Assembly (NCBI GenBank): GCA_021234155.1
Contig: JAJEKV010000053.1
Span: 1,251,307 to 1,315,306 of the forward strand
DNA from: Isoetes taiwanensis
Taxonomy: Eukaryota > Streptophyta > Lycopodiopsida > Isoetales > Isoetaceae
Length of the DNA stretch: 64,000 nt
Direction of reading: 5' to 3'
The notes beneath the pieces were generated by a model. It saw only the letters and a list, made by a program, of their open reading frames with translations, was not told the origin of the DNA and did no database searches. Below, one piece after another: positions 33,616-44,647 of the stretch. Made by a program: the position numbers and the translations under genes. How positions within the stretch are numbered: position 1 is the stretch's first letter; each line of letters starts with the position of its first letter.

Positions 33616-34496
33616 GAATTCATTAATTAGAGAAATTTGGAATTCTCGTTTAGCATGAAATAGGTTAGCGGGTAGCCATATAGTGCAAAAACTACTACCA
33701 ATTGAGTAAAAGTTGGCATTTTTTTGCACAAATTCTGCAAAGGCTTCGGTCTTATTCGGAAATATAGTTTTTACTGCTAATGCAAAGGTTCACCGCGAGT
33801 ATAACGTAGTAGGAGGGAGTGTTAAAACTTCTCGCAAGAAGCGCGAACGCGATGTTTCGCAGCTGAAAGGAGACAAAATAATGTGCCTTTTATTAAAACC
33901 ATATGAGAGCATTGTGTTAAAAGAAGGTACCGAGGAGCAAGGATATCACACAAAATTCAGTATTTAAAGCCATATAATTGCTACAGAGGATCGCGGTCGC
34001 GATTATTTTTAGCATTAAACATATGGTAAAAGATATGGGTAAAGACAAAACCAAAGTTCCCGAAACAAAAATTTCCATTGAAGGAAGTAATATACAACAT
34101 AGTGTTTCAGATACTTGATCAGGTATCACACCCATTTCATTGGCCATGCGATTGACATGCTCTCTACCCAATTCCATAGCTTGTGTTGTGTCCATCTCTG
34201 AATAACCTGTGATGTCTGGAACTACAACACCCATGGCCTTTGCGATGTGCTGCAGATGTGAATCAGGCTCCCATTCTTCACTGTCCATTGCACTGCTCCC
34301 GCCTATAAGTTCGTTTTTACAAGAGCTCCGATCTTGCAAAGCAGATTCTTGGTCAATCATTGTGGATGAGAGAGCTTCGCTTCTTGCTGTACCTGATGCT
34401 CCACAGTGACCCAAGAACCTCATCTTGGTCAATCTCCATGTCTTTGGTTTCTAGTGCCTTCCATGTGTTCTTTCACGCCCGTATTCAAACTGATGT

Positions 34497-36086
34497 TCAA
34501 TGTTTTTCAAAGAAAGGCATGTACCCATCAAGCTTCTCATTAAGTGCACTCAATTTTTGAAAAGTGGGCTCTAGGGCTTCTATACCTTTTTCCGTCTCTT
34601 CAAGCAAGCGCTTTGTTTCTTGCATTCTCTCTTCGTAGGACTTAGCATCGAGGTTTTCCAAAATGGAATCCAACTTTGATAGATCTGTGTTTTGGGTGAT
34701 ACTGATGTCGGGTTGAGCTGGATCAGGCTCAACCCTCTCTGCTTTCGGCTCTTCCTCAAACCCATCGGCACTTGGATTGGCCATTTTATCAAGCGTTTCA
34801 AAGAACGCCCTCAGGAAACGGCACACTTTACCCGAACTTTTCGAAGCCACGCTCTTTTGCCTTGCATAAGAGCAACACGAAAGCCGTCCCAGCCGAAAAA
34901 GAAATCCGAACACAACCATCGGTCGGCACCAAATTGTTCAACAATATGGTAGGCATAGGAGGTTTTCAGCTGGCATTTCAATACAAGATCTCCTTCCATT
35001 GCCGCCCATTTGAATCTTGGTTTGCCTGTAAAAAGAGTCTGATATTTCTTTTTTATCTTCTCGTCGGCATCCTCATTACCTGTTAGCGGCATTGGAGGCA
35101 ATGGTGTTGACTTAGGAGCCTTGCCGGGTGTGGAGATAGGTGAAGCTCAACTCTGGTTGCCCAGGTGTTACCACGAACATCACTCCTGTTAATGCACATA
35201 TGACTAATAAAGTACTGATGTTCTTTCACCCTTCGTTTGCTCTCCCATCCCATTTCTTCATAGGAACCTAAAGATAGGTAGCCACCGCCCTGAATTTGCT
35301 TCTGACTGTACAAGCAATTTGGCAAATTCACTGAGCGCATGATAATAACCAAGTGATAAACTTTGGCAATCGTCATGGTAGCTATCCTTGTAAATAGATC
35401 TGTGTATTTCTTGCAATCCCATACCTTGTTCATCCCTCGGATGTCAATAAATATCAATGTCGCATTCTCTGACACTTGGGAGGAAGTAGGGATGCCATCC
35501 TTTGTCACTGCTATGACAATATTTTTCTTTTCCTTTCTTTTTCTAGCCTCTTCTGGCTTTAGAATATTCCTGATTGGCTCCAGAAAGGCTACAGGTAGGT
35601 TACCTAGTGTATGATCCTTGTTATAATTAGCCTTCACGTACTCTGTATGGGTGTCGATATATCCAATATTCTCTGTTCACCAAATCGGGAAAAGCACCCA
35701 AGCAATTCCTCCCAGCTATCGAAATCCTTTTGCAGTAAATTTGTGGCATAAGAAAAAATTTCTCGCCTCATAAAAGTGAGGGTTCTGATGTCAGTTGCCC
35801 GTTGTTTGCAATCAAATCTCCCGCTATAACCTGACTGCACCTTTAAATACGTCTTGCCTTCTATAATCTCATCGAGCAGCTGTGACACCTCTGCATTCGA
35901 CATACCTCGTAGCAACCGGAGCCAGGTCTTGTTAAAGAAGTCTTTGGATGGCTTGTCCGGAAACTCACCATGGTCGTCACTGAGTTTACGACTCACCCAC
36001 AGACCGGCAACTTCCATTAACTTCTTGAAAACCTTTTCATCCATAAAAATGAATTGTTTTTCATCCTTAAGCTCCTGCACTTTCAA
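34497..36086 (-). pseudogene. Unidentified transposon-like protein, C-terminal part
   Basis: Four consecutive minus-strand frames join through single shifts. Part 1 (36086-35634) has KPSKDFFNKTWLRLLRGMSN. Part 2 (35637-35083) has VKANYNKDHTLGNLPVAFLE, LIFIDIRGMNKVWD and GGGYLSLGSYEEMGWESKRR. Part 3 (35101-34811) has FKWAAMEGDLVLKCQL and GADRWLCSDFFFGWDGFRVA. Part 4 (about 34800-34497) is an acidic coiled coil (QETKRLLEETEKGIEALEP). I do not recognise the family. Codon-level conservation across the shifts shows it was once one protein of more than 500 residues. Confidence 0.45.
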
Positions 36087-36099
36087 GGTGGTCGTTGCA

Positions 36100-37747
36100 A
36101 TTTCATGGAAATCCTGCGAATTTCAAGGTCATCAAGATCGTGACGCGAACTTGGCGAGTAAAAACAAATAAATACCTTCCAAGCTGAAGTTTTAGCTGTC
36201 CCTATAGGTCCTTGTGGAGGGCAACCATAAGCCTTGTCTGTGATGGCGATGACGGTTTTCTGCGATTTTCAATCGGTGGCTCTGACACCGGTGTTTGCAA
36301 TTACCGTTGCATTGAATACTCAACTCTATATATTCCTTTGTCTAAGATTTCCGTTGAGCACCCTCGATCGTCTTCTAGCATATACTTTGGCAAATTCTAG
36401 ATTTCTTTGCTTTCGAACTTCGTAAACAATAGAACAAAGGAGTTGTGCAACAAGCGCAAATACTTGGTTTGCCGAAATAATATAAAATTTCTTGCCCTTC
36501 AAATCTTACGGATTGCTCCATGTCACCCTCTTCACGAAAGATAGACAACCGTCGGTCAAATCTACATAACGAGTGTCCAAAAGATAAAGAATTAGTTACA
36601 CGGTAATAGGGTCAAATGGAACGGCGTCGGCCCGGGGTGAGGACCTCTGTCGGGTATGTCTTGAAGCTTTTAACGGAGTTTGAACATGGTCATTTGACCG
36701 CGTTCGTGTGTCAAGTTTGCTGGTGCAGGTTCACAATCAAAAATAGAAATCTTTGTAAACCAATTAACCCCTAAGGGGTAGAACCTTTTGAACTGTTCAA
36801 GCTTCTGAGTGGTTTGCTCTGCCATCTTGCGTTCCTCTTCGGGATTGAACTTCAACTCGACTGGAATGGCAGGTGCGTGGTGCCATGGCAATGCTAGTCT
36901 AGAGGAAGCATCCGTAACTGGGGGGGGTTTGTGAACTGCTGGGCTGCGGGCTATCTTCAGTAGGTGTCAGATTCCTGAGGCTAATTCTGAAAGAAGGGAA
37001 CTTTTTTGGAATAGATCCACTGGTCAGATGTAGTGCTATCTGGGGCCTTCATAGCAATAGGAAGAGTAGGGTTAACAATACCGGGAGGGGTTTATAAGTG
37101 GATTGTGGTTCTTGAGCAATTTCTTTTGGTGCTGATGTCTCTCCCAAAGCAACAATAGGCTTCACACTCTTTTTCTTGGCCCGCGGCTCTTAGCCAATTA
37201 GTGTCCATCACGGAGGGCATCTTCTCGTCCGAATCGCTTTCAAGGCACGGCTTCGGAGGCTTCTTGTCCAGAGACAAACCATTTCTCGCATCTTAGAACC
37301 GAGCAATATGTCTCTGTTTCCCTTTATACGACAAAAGAGAGATTCATAGGATGGCAACAACCAGCCATAACCCTTAGGCGACGTGGGGACGTTTTTCCAC
37401 AATGGGTCGGGCTTGTTCATTTTTTGGGGTCGTCATCATAGGCGGGTCATAATTGCGCCATTTCAAAATGTACTCCAGAAACTGCAATGCTTGTGTGTCC
37501 TCAATGCTGCATATGATAGCATCTTGCACATTGTTCTTCGTGCCTTCCCACATTGCCACCACTATGCCAACTTGTTCAACGTCCTCAGCTTTTTTTCCAG
37601 TCCGCAGAAAGAAAAGCGGCCGCAGGTCCTTTCTGCGGTCACCCTTAATGTCTTGGTATAGCACATTGCAATCTCAATACACCATTTCCTTTCATTGGAA
37701 GGGGTTATATCTGACCGCTTCGACATCTGGTCCTCGGAAGAGAGCAA
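36100..37747 (-). pseudogene. Unidentified transposon-like protein, N-terminal part
   Basis: Likely the start of the same decayed gene. Pieces read ERKWCIEIAMCYTKTLRV (37680), KNNVQDAIICSIEDTQALQF (37520), NPEEERKMAEQTTQKLEQF (36840), FYIISANQVFALVAQLL (36470) and YGCPPQGPIGTAKTSAW (36200). Stops and frame changes separate them; some gaps could be introns. No domain assignment. Confidence 0.35.
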
Positions 37748-37827
37748 GTGCTGTAAACAAAAGCCTGTGGTGAGTGCCTGGTAGGCTGCATAATGTGGTG
37801 CAAGGAAAAGGTAGAAACTACTGTAGA

Positions 37828-39672
37828 GAAACGCGACCGCGATCCTGCCGAGCAGCTAAAATAGAACTCCACACTATCAGCGGCGCGACGTTTGTAGTAG
37901 CACTTAAGCCGCGACAAAGAAAACATCGCGGTCGCTGAACCTAATGACGTATACTACACTAGTACTCATGAAACATATAAAGAAAGAAAATCTATACTCG
38001 GCCCGGACGTGGCGCGATCTTGTTGAGCAGCTACACTTATGAAGACCGCTGTCTAGAAATTACAAAACCTATCAAGCAAGACCGCGGCCGCGATCTTGTT
38101 GAGCAGCTACACTTATGAAGAACGCTGTCTAGAAATTACAAAACCTATCAAGCAAGACCGCGGCCGCGATCTTTGCCGAAAGCAATATACTTATGAAAAC
38201 AATAGAAGCTCGAGTAGGCAACATCGCGGCCGCGATCTTGCTGAGCTGAAATGTTAGAAAATACCTTCTTTGAGGGAGTCCTTAGGTGCCATGGGATCGC
38301 GGGCGCTGGCTGAGTTCGAAATACGAGTCTTTTTGGAGTGGCTCGAGAAGGCGCTCGGAGGGCGAAGGCGCTAGGCGCTGAACGAAATCGCGGAGTCGAA
38401 ATTTGTTTTTAAAGGTTTGAAGTTTCAATTTATAGAACGCGGCCGCGGAAATTAATTGCCCGCCCCTCATAATTGCGCGTGAAAAAACGTGCCGGCCATA
38501 ATGGCGTCGTACGCCGGCAGTAATAATTACCGGCCGGCCGGCCGTATTTATTCCCTGACATAAATGCGGTCGTGCGAATATACCCGTCCGAAAAGGCAAG
38601 TAATCCGTAGGAAAGGTCCTTATCCACTTGGACGTCCGCGTTCAAATTCGGGGCGTAATTTCGGACCTGACACATTATGCAGCCATAAATGCCCCAAAAA
38701 AATCCGGTTTACGGACGGACAGTGACTGTAGAATTTGAAATCGAGAACAAACCAATTCGAGAAAGCGGGAAAAGCCAATTCAAATTTCATTGTTTTGCAA
38801 GATCTTCGAGGCGCTGGAGCTGCGCCTAAGCTGGGCCAAGTTCGGGCAAGGATTTGCTGCAGAATTCCGCATCCATTGAAGGCGCTGACGAGGGCGCTGA
38901 TAATCCGCTTGCAATCCGCCACTACACATTCAGAATTCTGCAACTGCATCGAATTCAGGGTTTCGGGCGAGGTAAAAGGCCTATTCTGATGCATATCCCT
39001 CACTGAAGTGAACTCAACGTCTATGTTGCACTGAATTTTAATTATAACTACAACCCTATGTATTGCATGGATTGATAAGATACCTCCTGATACTTTGTTG
39101 CAACTATGTAAAAATAGATGTTCTAAGCAAAACTGTGCACTCTGGTGTGTTTATTATACAATGTAAATGTGTTTCAGGTATATGCTTTCTTTCTCCATGT
39201 GGATGAAACTAAACACTGTTTTTATGACACTGCAGCTTCTGACGGGTACAAGTTGATGTTGACGCCACCGGCTACAAGTTGACGTTGACGCCACCGGCTA
39301 CAAGTTGACGTTGATGCCACCGTATTCTGTGAGGTATGAGTAATGCTTTATTCTGTAAGTCAGTCGTATAACTTTGGTGCTCCACGAGATCGCGGTCGCG
39401 ATACCTTCAACCGTCTACACTTGCTATTGACCAATGAACTCCCAGCTATCGACAACTTTGAGTTGAAACCACTAGCTAGCCTCGAAATGTGATTTGCACG
39501 AGTTCTTATCGAAACAGCTAGTGTGAATGCTTGCAAAAAGCGCGACCGCGTTCTTACCCATGCTCGATAAGATCGCGGTGGCGATAGTCCCGAGCATTTT
39601 TTATTTTTCAGTTCCTATTTTTTGTAGTGGTTTGTGATCACAGTGCTTTCTGCTTACGAGGATCGCGGCCGC
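37828..39672. repeat. Array of GC-rich palindromes
   Basis: Copies of GATCGCGGCCGCGATC or close variants lie at about 37829, 37924, 38012, 38084, 38160, 38223, 38304, 38440, 39388, 39540, 39567 and 39660. Three of them belong to a 76-bp tandem repeat (units start at 38016, 38092 and 38168) containing TTGTTGAGCAGCTACACTTA. There is no gene here. The motif also occurs at 33841 and 33988. Confidence 0.75.
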
Positions 39673-39697
39673 GCTATTCACGACCTCTTGTTTGCAG

Positions 39698-39976
39698 GAT
39701 GGCTGATGTAATTCCGCTTTATCTGCTGGGGAAAAAAGTGGCAGAAGGAAGAGTCCACAATTTCGAGCGCCATCACAATTCGACTGTCCCGGAGGGTATG
39801 GTTGTCGTTTCAATTGTGAATGTTCTGGATGGACAGTTACCGCTACCAATTCCCGAAATGGAAATAGAAAAAATGGGTGAAGCTGTGGGGACTTTTGTGT
39901 TGTGGTACAAGAAGGACATTGCTGCTCAACTTGATAGAGATGAGGAAGCATGCACCCCACGGTCGGATAAAGCATA
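39698..39976 (+). pseudogene. DUF8039-like transposon-associated domain
   Basis: MADVIPLYLLGKKVAEGRVH is followed by a Val/Ile-rich stretch, then LPLPIPEMEIEKMGEAVGTF and VLWYKKDI. This pattern (VPEG, LP.PI, GEAVGTF.. W) matches the DUF8039-type domain of plant transposon and Ulp1-like proteins, as I recall it. A splice-acceptor-like TTTGCAG directly precedes the ATG, so it may be an internal exon. One of the GATCGCGG palindromes lies 40 bp upstream. The frame ends at 39976, and decayed coding sequence continues in other frames. Confidence 0.55.
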
Positions 39977-40019
39977 GGCCGGCGGGGACGGAGGGGAATG
40001 AGGGGTTAGCCCGATGTGG

Positions 40020-40976
40020 GGAGCCGAATCATGTGCAAGGGCTTTCTAGAGATGAGTTAGTTGAGAAGGCGTGCACACTCATGCATGAATCTTTGCTACA
40101 TGGCTTATGCCTATGGTGTTATCGTTTTTGCCGATCAAACCATCTTTGTGTCGGCGTGAAGTTAGGGGAAGGCTCGATAGCTGCTACTATCATGAACATT
40201 TTTCCAATGCACGAAAAAAAGATCTCTATCTTGTTGCCGGGCACGTGCGAGAAATGCCCCAACCGCATGACCTTGTGAGATGGCCCATAGCCCTCGTGCT
40301 CGTTGATAACATTCCGGTTTCTACTCTTGTGGTTGCGGTGAAGGAGAAGGATGTGGAGAATGAACCTTACTCCATTAGACCCGAAATTGGCATCACCAAA
40401 AAGAGACCTTCTGAAGATGGTCAATCGGAGACCCGAACACGCCCGACCACGAGTAAATGTGAAAGAAAAACTAGTCTTGAGGCTATTCTAGACTTCGGTC
40501 ATCAACATCTTTGCATGAAACGATCTTTGTGCAAATTTTACATCCCGGAGATAGCTTGCATGAGAACCTTTTCTTTGGAACATGAAGTCCTCGGGCGCGC
40601 ACAACTTTTGCATATAACATGCTAGATCTTTGCTCACGAAAATGGTGTAGTCCATAAACCGATGTTGAATAACAAACGGTGTCGCGTGAAAGCATGGCAT
40701 AAAGCCTATGGCATTCCCATTTCCACTTTTACAAGTGGAAGAAGCTCTTCAATGATGGCCCGCGAATTGCCGAGCACGGAAATCTTGGGTCTAAAGCCAA
40801 GGTCTCATACTTTGGTCGGCAATCTTGTGCTATCTATGTTCATAGATGAAAACGCAGAGACGATGCCACACCTCGAAAATTACGGCGAGGGTAGCGGACA
40901 AAATGTTAAGAGGCTACCTTACATCTTGACTAAGAAGGATATACACCAAGAAGTAGATATTTCCGTTCTGAGATGA
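40020..40976 (+). pseudogene. Continuation of the transposon-like gene, unidentified
   Basis: Frames 39877-40278, 40107-40625 and 40662-40976 overlap and appear to be one decayed coding region: LCLWCYRF, then RKKDLYLVAGHVREMPQPHD, then AYGIPISTFTSGRSS. The spacing suits the part that follows the DUF8039-like domain in plant transposon proteins, but I see no catalytic motif, for example no His-Asp-Cys protease triad. Confidence 0.35.
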
Positions 40977-41099
40977 CGAGGCAAGCATATTTCTCCTTAG
41001 TCATTTTAAATGCGCTTGGAAAGAGAATCATTCAGAGGTATCAATAGCTAAGAGGATAGCATTTTCCAAGTGTAACACACATATTGTCATAAAGGAAAA

Positions 41100-42826
41100 G
41101 CTTGCTAAGACCCGGAGATCCAAACGAAAGAAGGGTACTTGCAATAGAGAGGAAATCGCATATGATGGCCCCTGATTTCTTGCGGGGAGCCTTTATTGGT
41201 CTGGAGAGCTTTGTCGCATAGATCTCCCGAGCATGCTTTAACCATTATACATGATAAGATGGATCAGAATAAGACCATGGTCCCTCGCCTAGAGAAGCTA
41301 GCAAAGTCTCAGATGGAGGGGTGAGCGATTGAAGGTCGGTGTTACAAGTGCTCTCATGCACGCCATGGTATAGGTGCCTTGGGCCACTTCTCACTTTGAC
41401 CTCTGGCCTGATGATTCTAATTTTCATGTGGGATCCTTGAATCATACCTTGAAGACACTGGAGAATAAATCTGAGGATAATTGGGGCCATTTGAGAGATA
41501 CTGATCGTCCTGAAAGCAGCTGGGGTGCAGCAATTTTAAACACAGATAACCTCAGGACAAAAATGATGAATGGCAGTAGAAATGATTTTATGCCTCCTAT
41601 CAAAGGCCCCATGGTAGCAAACAAGTTGCCTAGGAGGCTTTACTTGCAGCTAGATAATTGCTTTCGGTCGAATAAGAATAGATATCTTTTCTCTTACTTG
41701 TCATACTTGGTTTGGTTAGGTGTATTTGATCAAGTGCAGCTGGGATTCATGATGGTTGGACACACCCACGATGACATAGATGCCCTATTTGGAAACTACT
41801 CTACTCTAATGAGAAGATCAGATGCATTGACTATTCCGGAGCTTATGCAACTCTTCAGGCAGTGTAGTTCAAAGGCTCCTTCGCCTTACCTTGTGACAGA
41901 GGTTCCTGATTGGAAGGAATTCGTGAAAGGTTTTATCCCTGATAAGAAGGACCGTTTATGTGGTCACTTGGAACCTCTACTCTTCAAGTTTTGCATGAAG
42001 GATGGATGGCCACTAATGTTCTACAAGATGAGGCCAGGGGCATAGGGAGTGGCTCCAAAAAGGGAATCGAATGTGGAAGGAGGATGCCCAAGGTTTACCT
42101 ATGATTCCGAGAGGGTCACCTAAGGTCCTGCACCATATGGGAGCTTGAAAGATATAGGTGCATTAAGAGCTTCTATTGCCAAGTACATGATGCCTTTGGG
42201 CAGCTATTTCTAGAGCTGGCGATAAGTCATGGTCCAACACATATATGAATGAAGTTATTGACTCTTGGGTCCACCTTGTTGCGAGTGCTTGGTGACGTGC
42301 AGCCCGGTGAGAGCTCATTCAGATTTCTGGCCCAAAGACCGGGCAAAGTGCATTGGAAGAACCCGAAAGAGTGTTTGTGGATGAGCACATTGAAGCATCT
42401 CATTACGTTGGGCCTTTCTCGGGTAGACCCAAGAACCCAGTTGAAATATTCGACCCCTACCAAGATGTCAAGAAGGGAATGCTCTTGCTAATCAGACCAC
42501 ATGATAACTGCCCGACATGGATGGGTTTTGCCGAAGAGGACCCAATAGAGGACCCTAATCTCCCACATTACGAAGAGGTGTTTGTCTCTTGGTTTGAACC
42601 TATTGCCAGAAAGGGAACCTCATATGCAATGCAGTATAGGGATTGCTGGAGCAAGAATTGGAGACCCAAACCTAATGACCCGCCACGCTACCAACCTTTG
42701 AAAACAATAGACTATGGTTGGGCCGTAGAGACCAGGCCATTGTCAGTGGTGATCCCCAGTAGTGTTCGGGCTCAGTTGCAAGAATTAGTGGCTAAAGAAG
42801 CTAAGGACGATGATGAGAACTCTTGA
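41100..42826 (+). pseudogene. DUF7869-like (putative DDE-type) transposon protein
   Basis: A first part (about 41230-41330) reads IIHDKMDQNKTMVPRLEKL. The main frame (41374-42045) has LQLDNCFRSNKNRYLFSYLS and FMMVGHTHDDIDALFG, the hallmark DNC..NKN and GHTH.DID motifs of DUF7869 proteins found in transposon-like genes of plants and animals. After shifts, 42353-42826 holds EVFVSWFEP and YRDCWSKNWRPKPN, the usual C-terminus, and stops at 42826. Asp residues in both motifs could be catalytic, which is inference. Two or three frameshifts inactivate it. Confidence 0.7.
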
Positions 42827-42964
42827 GGTATGCAATGCTCTTTTACATAATTACTATATCATTCATAACATGAAAGTTACAATAGACTAGTTATTATTTG
42901 TTACGCTCTGCGTTTTCCATCTCAACACAAGAGCTCTTACACTATACAATGCTAAACAGGTGAT

Positions 42965-43207
42965 TCATTCATCTTCAGGATCTGTAGTAGTGATCCCTGA
43001 TATCTCATAGCTCATTCGCTCAGGAAGCCAAATCAGATGGATCATTACACGAATTGACGCAGGGCAACGAATCTCAGCGCCCAAAGCTTTTCTTCGCAGG
43101 TAGGGATCAAGAAGAAGATGCCTGTCTAGGCAACCAACAAGATCAGAGTGGCTCATTGAGCACTTGATCGCCTCGATGTGGTGAATTGATGAAGGCAAAT
43201 AATCCAT
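42965..43207 (-). CDS. Small unidentified protein, 80 residues, copy A
   Basis: An intact frame beginning MDYLPSSIHHIEAIKCSMSH and including CLDRHLLLDPYLRRKALGAE. It sits behind a TATA box (CACTATAAAAGC on the minus strand, about 43240-43251), roughly 35 bp before the ATG, and a 95-bp upstream region that is repeated before copy B. The family is unknown to me. It is transcribed toward the end of the DUF7869 gene and could belong to either neighbouring element. Conservation of both promoter and frame in two copies argues it is a real gene. Confidence 0.5.
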   Translation of the reverse strand: MDYLPSSIHHIEAIKCSMSHSDLVGCLDRHLLLDPYLRRKALGAEIRCPASIRVMIHLIWLPERMSYEISGITTTDPEDE

Positions 43208-43589
43208 GGGAGAGGAATGAACTTTAGCCCCGAAGTGAGAAGCTTTTATAGTGAGGTAGAATTATTGAGGTGAATTATTGGGGTAGACTTGAGGCCCATT
43301 ATTGCTCGTGTATAAGACCGTTGTATAAATACAAGTATAATACATCTTTCGTATGGATATATGTATGCGTACTAATATGCGTATGTTTCAAAACATGTTT
43401 GCTTGACGAATTTAGCTATGATTGAATTCAATGACAGCTTGCAGAATAAGTGGAGGTGGGATAGCACATCGTTACAATATACTCAGTTAAGGTGCATTGA
43501 TATTACATCCTTAATCGAGAATGCTATTACATCCTTACTTAGTTATTAGGTACCCATGTCATTATTACATTATTAGCGGTGCGGATTCA

Positions 43590-43831
43590 CTCGTCATCAA
43601 CATCAAAGCTCGTGATGCCATTCACTCATAGATCTCCGATCGGGAAGCCGATAAATATGGACTTTAACGCTGAGTGAGCTTCACCTGCAAGCACTAGCGG
43701 GTCCATCAGCTTTAGATAAGAGCCATGGATCAAGCTTAACGCTATTTCTAAGCGCGTTCGCCCGGATCGTTGTAGCTCAAGTAACACTTGAAAGAGCGGA
43801 TGTGCTCGGGGCGAGGCATCGAGGAAGCCAT
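43590..43831 (-). pseudogene. Small unidentified protein, copy B, broken
   Basis: Begins MASSMPRPEHIRSFKCYLSY, which aligns with the start of copy A (IHHIEAIKCSMSHSD), but stops after 27 residues. Later pieces in other frames still match copy A's end. The same TATA box (CACTATAAAAAC, about 43866-43877) lies upstream. The two copies are about 624 bp apart. Confidence 0.55.
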
Positions 43832-44105
43832 GGAAGATGAATGGCCTCTACCCCCTCGTGAAGCCGTTTTTATAGTGAAGTAAAATTATTGATGTGAATT
43901 ATTGGCGTACAATGTAGGGCCATTATTGAGCTTATACGAGTGTCATGTACACGTACAAGTATAACACAAAATTTGTATGTATATGTGTATGTTAATTACC
44001 TCATGTTTGTTGGGGTCGAGTACTAGGTGAAAGTATTCGTGCTTGAGCAAATAAGGTGTGCTCAAAATTCTCAAAATTGCGTTATTTTATCCAATTAATG
44101 AAATC
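43832..44105. promoter_or_regulatory. Duplicated upstream region of the small gene
   Basis: TTTTTATAGTGAAGTAAAATTATTG...GTGAATTATTGG at 43867 repeats 43243-43300 closely. It holds the TATA box and no frame. The rest up to 44105 is AT-rich. Confidence 0.5.
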
Positions 44106-44110
44106 ATGCT

Positions 44111-44587
44111 TTAGTCAGATTGTGTCCTGCCCCTATCATGGTTTGGACCCTCTCGGTAGTCTTGCCTCTCTTCCTCCTGCTCTTCCGATCCGGAATCAGA
44201 GTCTGAACTAGAGTCGGAGGACCCTGAGCTAGGTGATCTCCTTCTCCAGCTTCTCTTCCTTGGCTGAACTGTTCGGCCGGCTGGGGTTTCTGGCAGTTGC
44301 ACATTCTGGTCCTGTCCTCCTATTGCTGCTACTGCCATCAATGCTCTTATCTCATGAATGTCTGTCTTGATCTGGGATAGCTCCTTTTCTGGTGTTGGTG
44401 CATCAAACTCTTGGTACAAGTTTCTTGGTCGGAATTGCCTTGGTGGAGTGCGCTCTTGGTCACGTTGTCCTTGTTCCTCAACATTTCTAGGTGCTCTAGT
44501 TGCATCCACATTAGATTGAACTCTGATGATTAGTTCCTTGTTTGGGTTGTTGCACAGGTTTGTTAAATGATGCAATTGTGGGGGCAA
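44111..44587 (-). CDS. Acidic, Arg/Ser-rich ORF of the histone element
   Basis: A 158-codon frame: CNNPNKELIIRVQSNVD, then ELSQIKTDIHEIRALMAVAA (short coiled coil), then a basic run RKRSWRRRSPSSGSS and Ser/Asp/Glu repeats (SDSSSDSDSGSEEQEEERQD). It follows the second gene at a distance of about 60-110 bp and might be its last exon, but no clear splice sites are seen. The tail composition suggests a nucleic-acid- or chromatin-associated protein; function unknown. Confidence 0.4.
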   Translation of the reverse strand: MPPQLHHLTNLCNNPNKELIIRVQSNVDATRAPRNVEEQGQRDQERTPPRQFRPRNLYQEFDAPTPEKELSQIKTDIHEIRALMAVAAIGGQDQNVQLPETPAGRTVQPRKRSWRRRSPSSGSSDSSSDSDSGSEEQEEERQDYREGPNHDRGRTQSD

Positions 44588-44647
44588 AATTATATGTCAA
44601 GAAAACATAATTAAGATCATCTTTTATATTCATGGATATAATACTAT

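Larger units (their letters stand above)
33620..39690 (-). mobile_element. Degenerate DNA-transposon-like region with GC-palindrome repeats
   Basis: A decayed multi-part minus-strand gene (37747-34497) is flanked on both sides by copies of a GATCGCGGTCGCGATC-like palindrome (33841, 33988, then about twelve between 37828 and 39670). Clustered subterminal motifs around a gene are usual in CACTA-type and related transposons, where they bind the transposase. No terminal inverted repeats were found, so the class and ends are uncertain. Confidence 0.45.

Noticed and set aside
37828..39672. CpG-island promoter of a host gene
   Set aside because: GC richness comes from repeated palindromes of one transposon-like family and the adjoining genes are decayed mobile-element genes.
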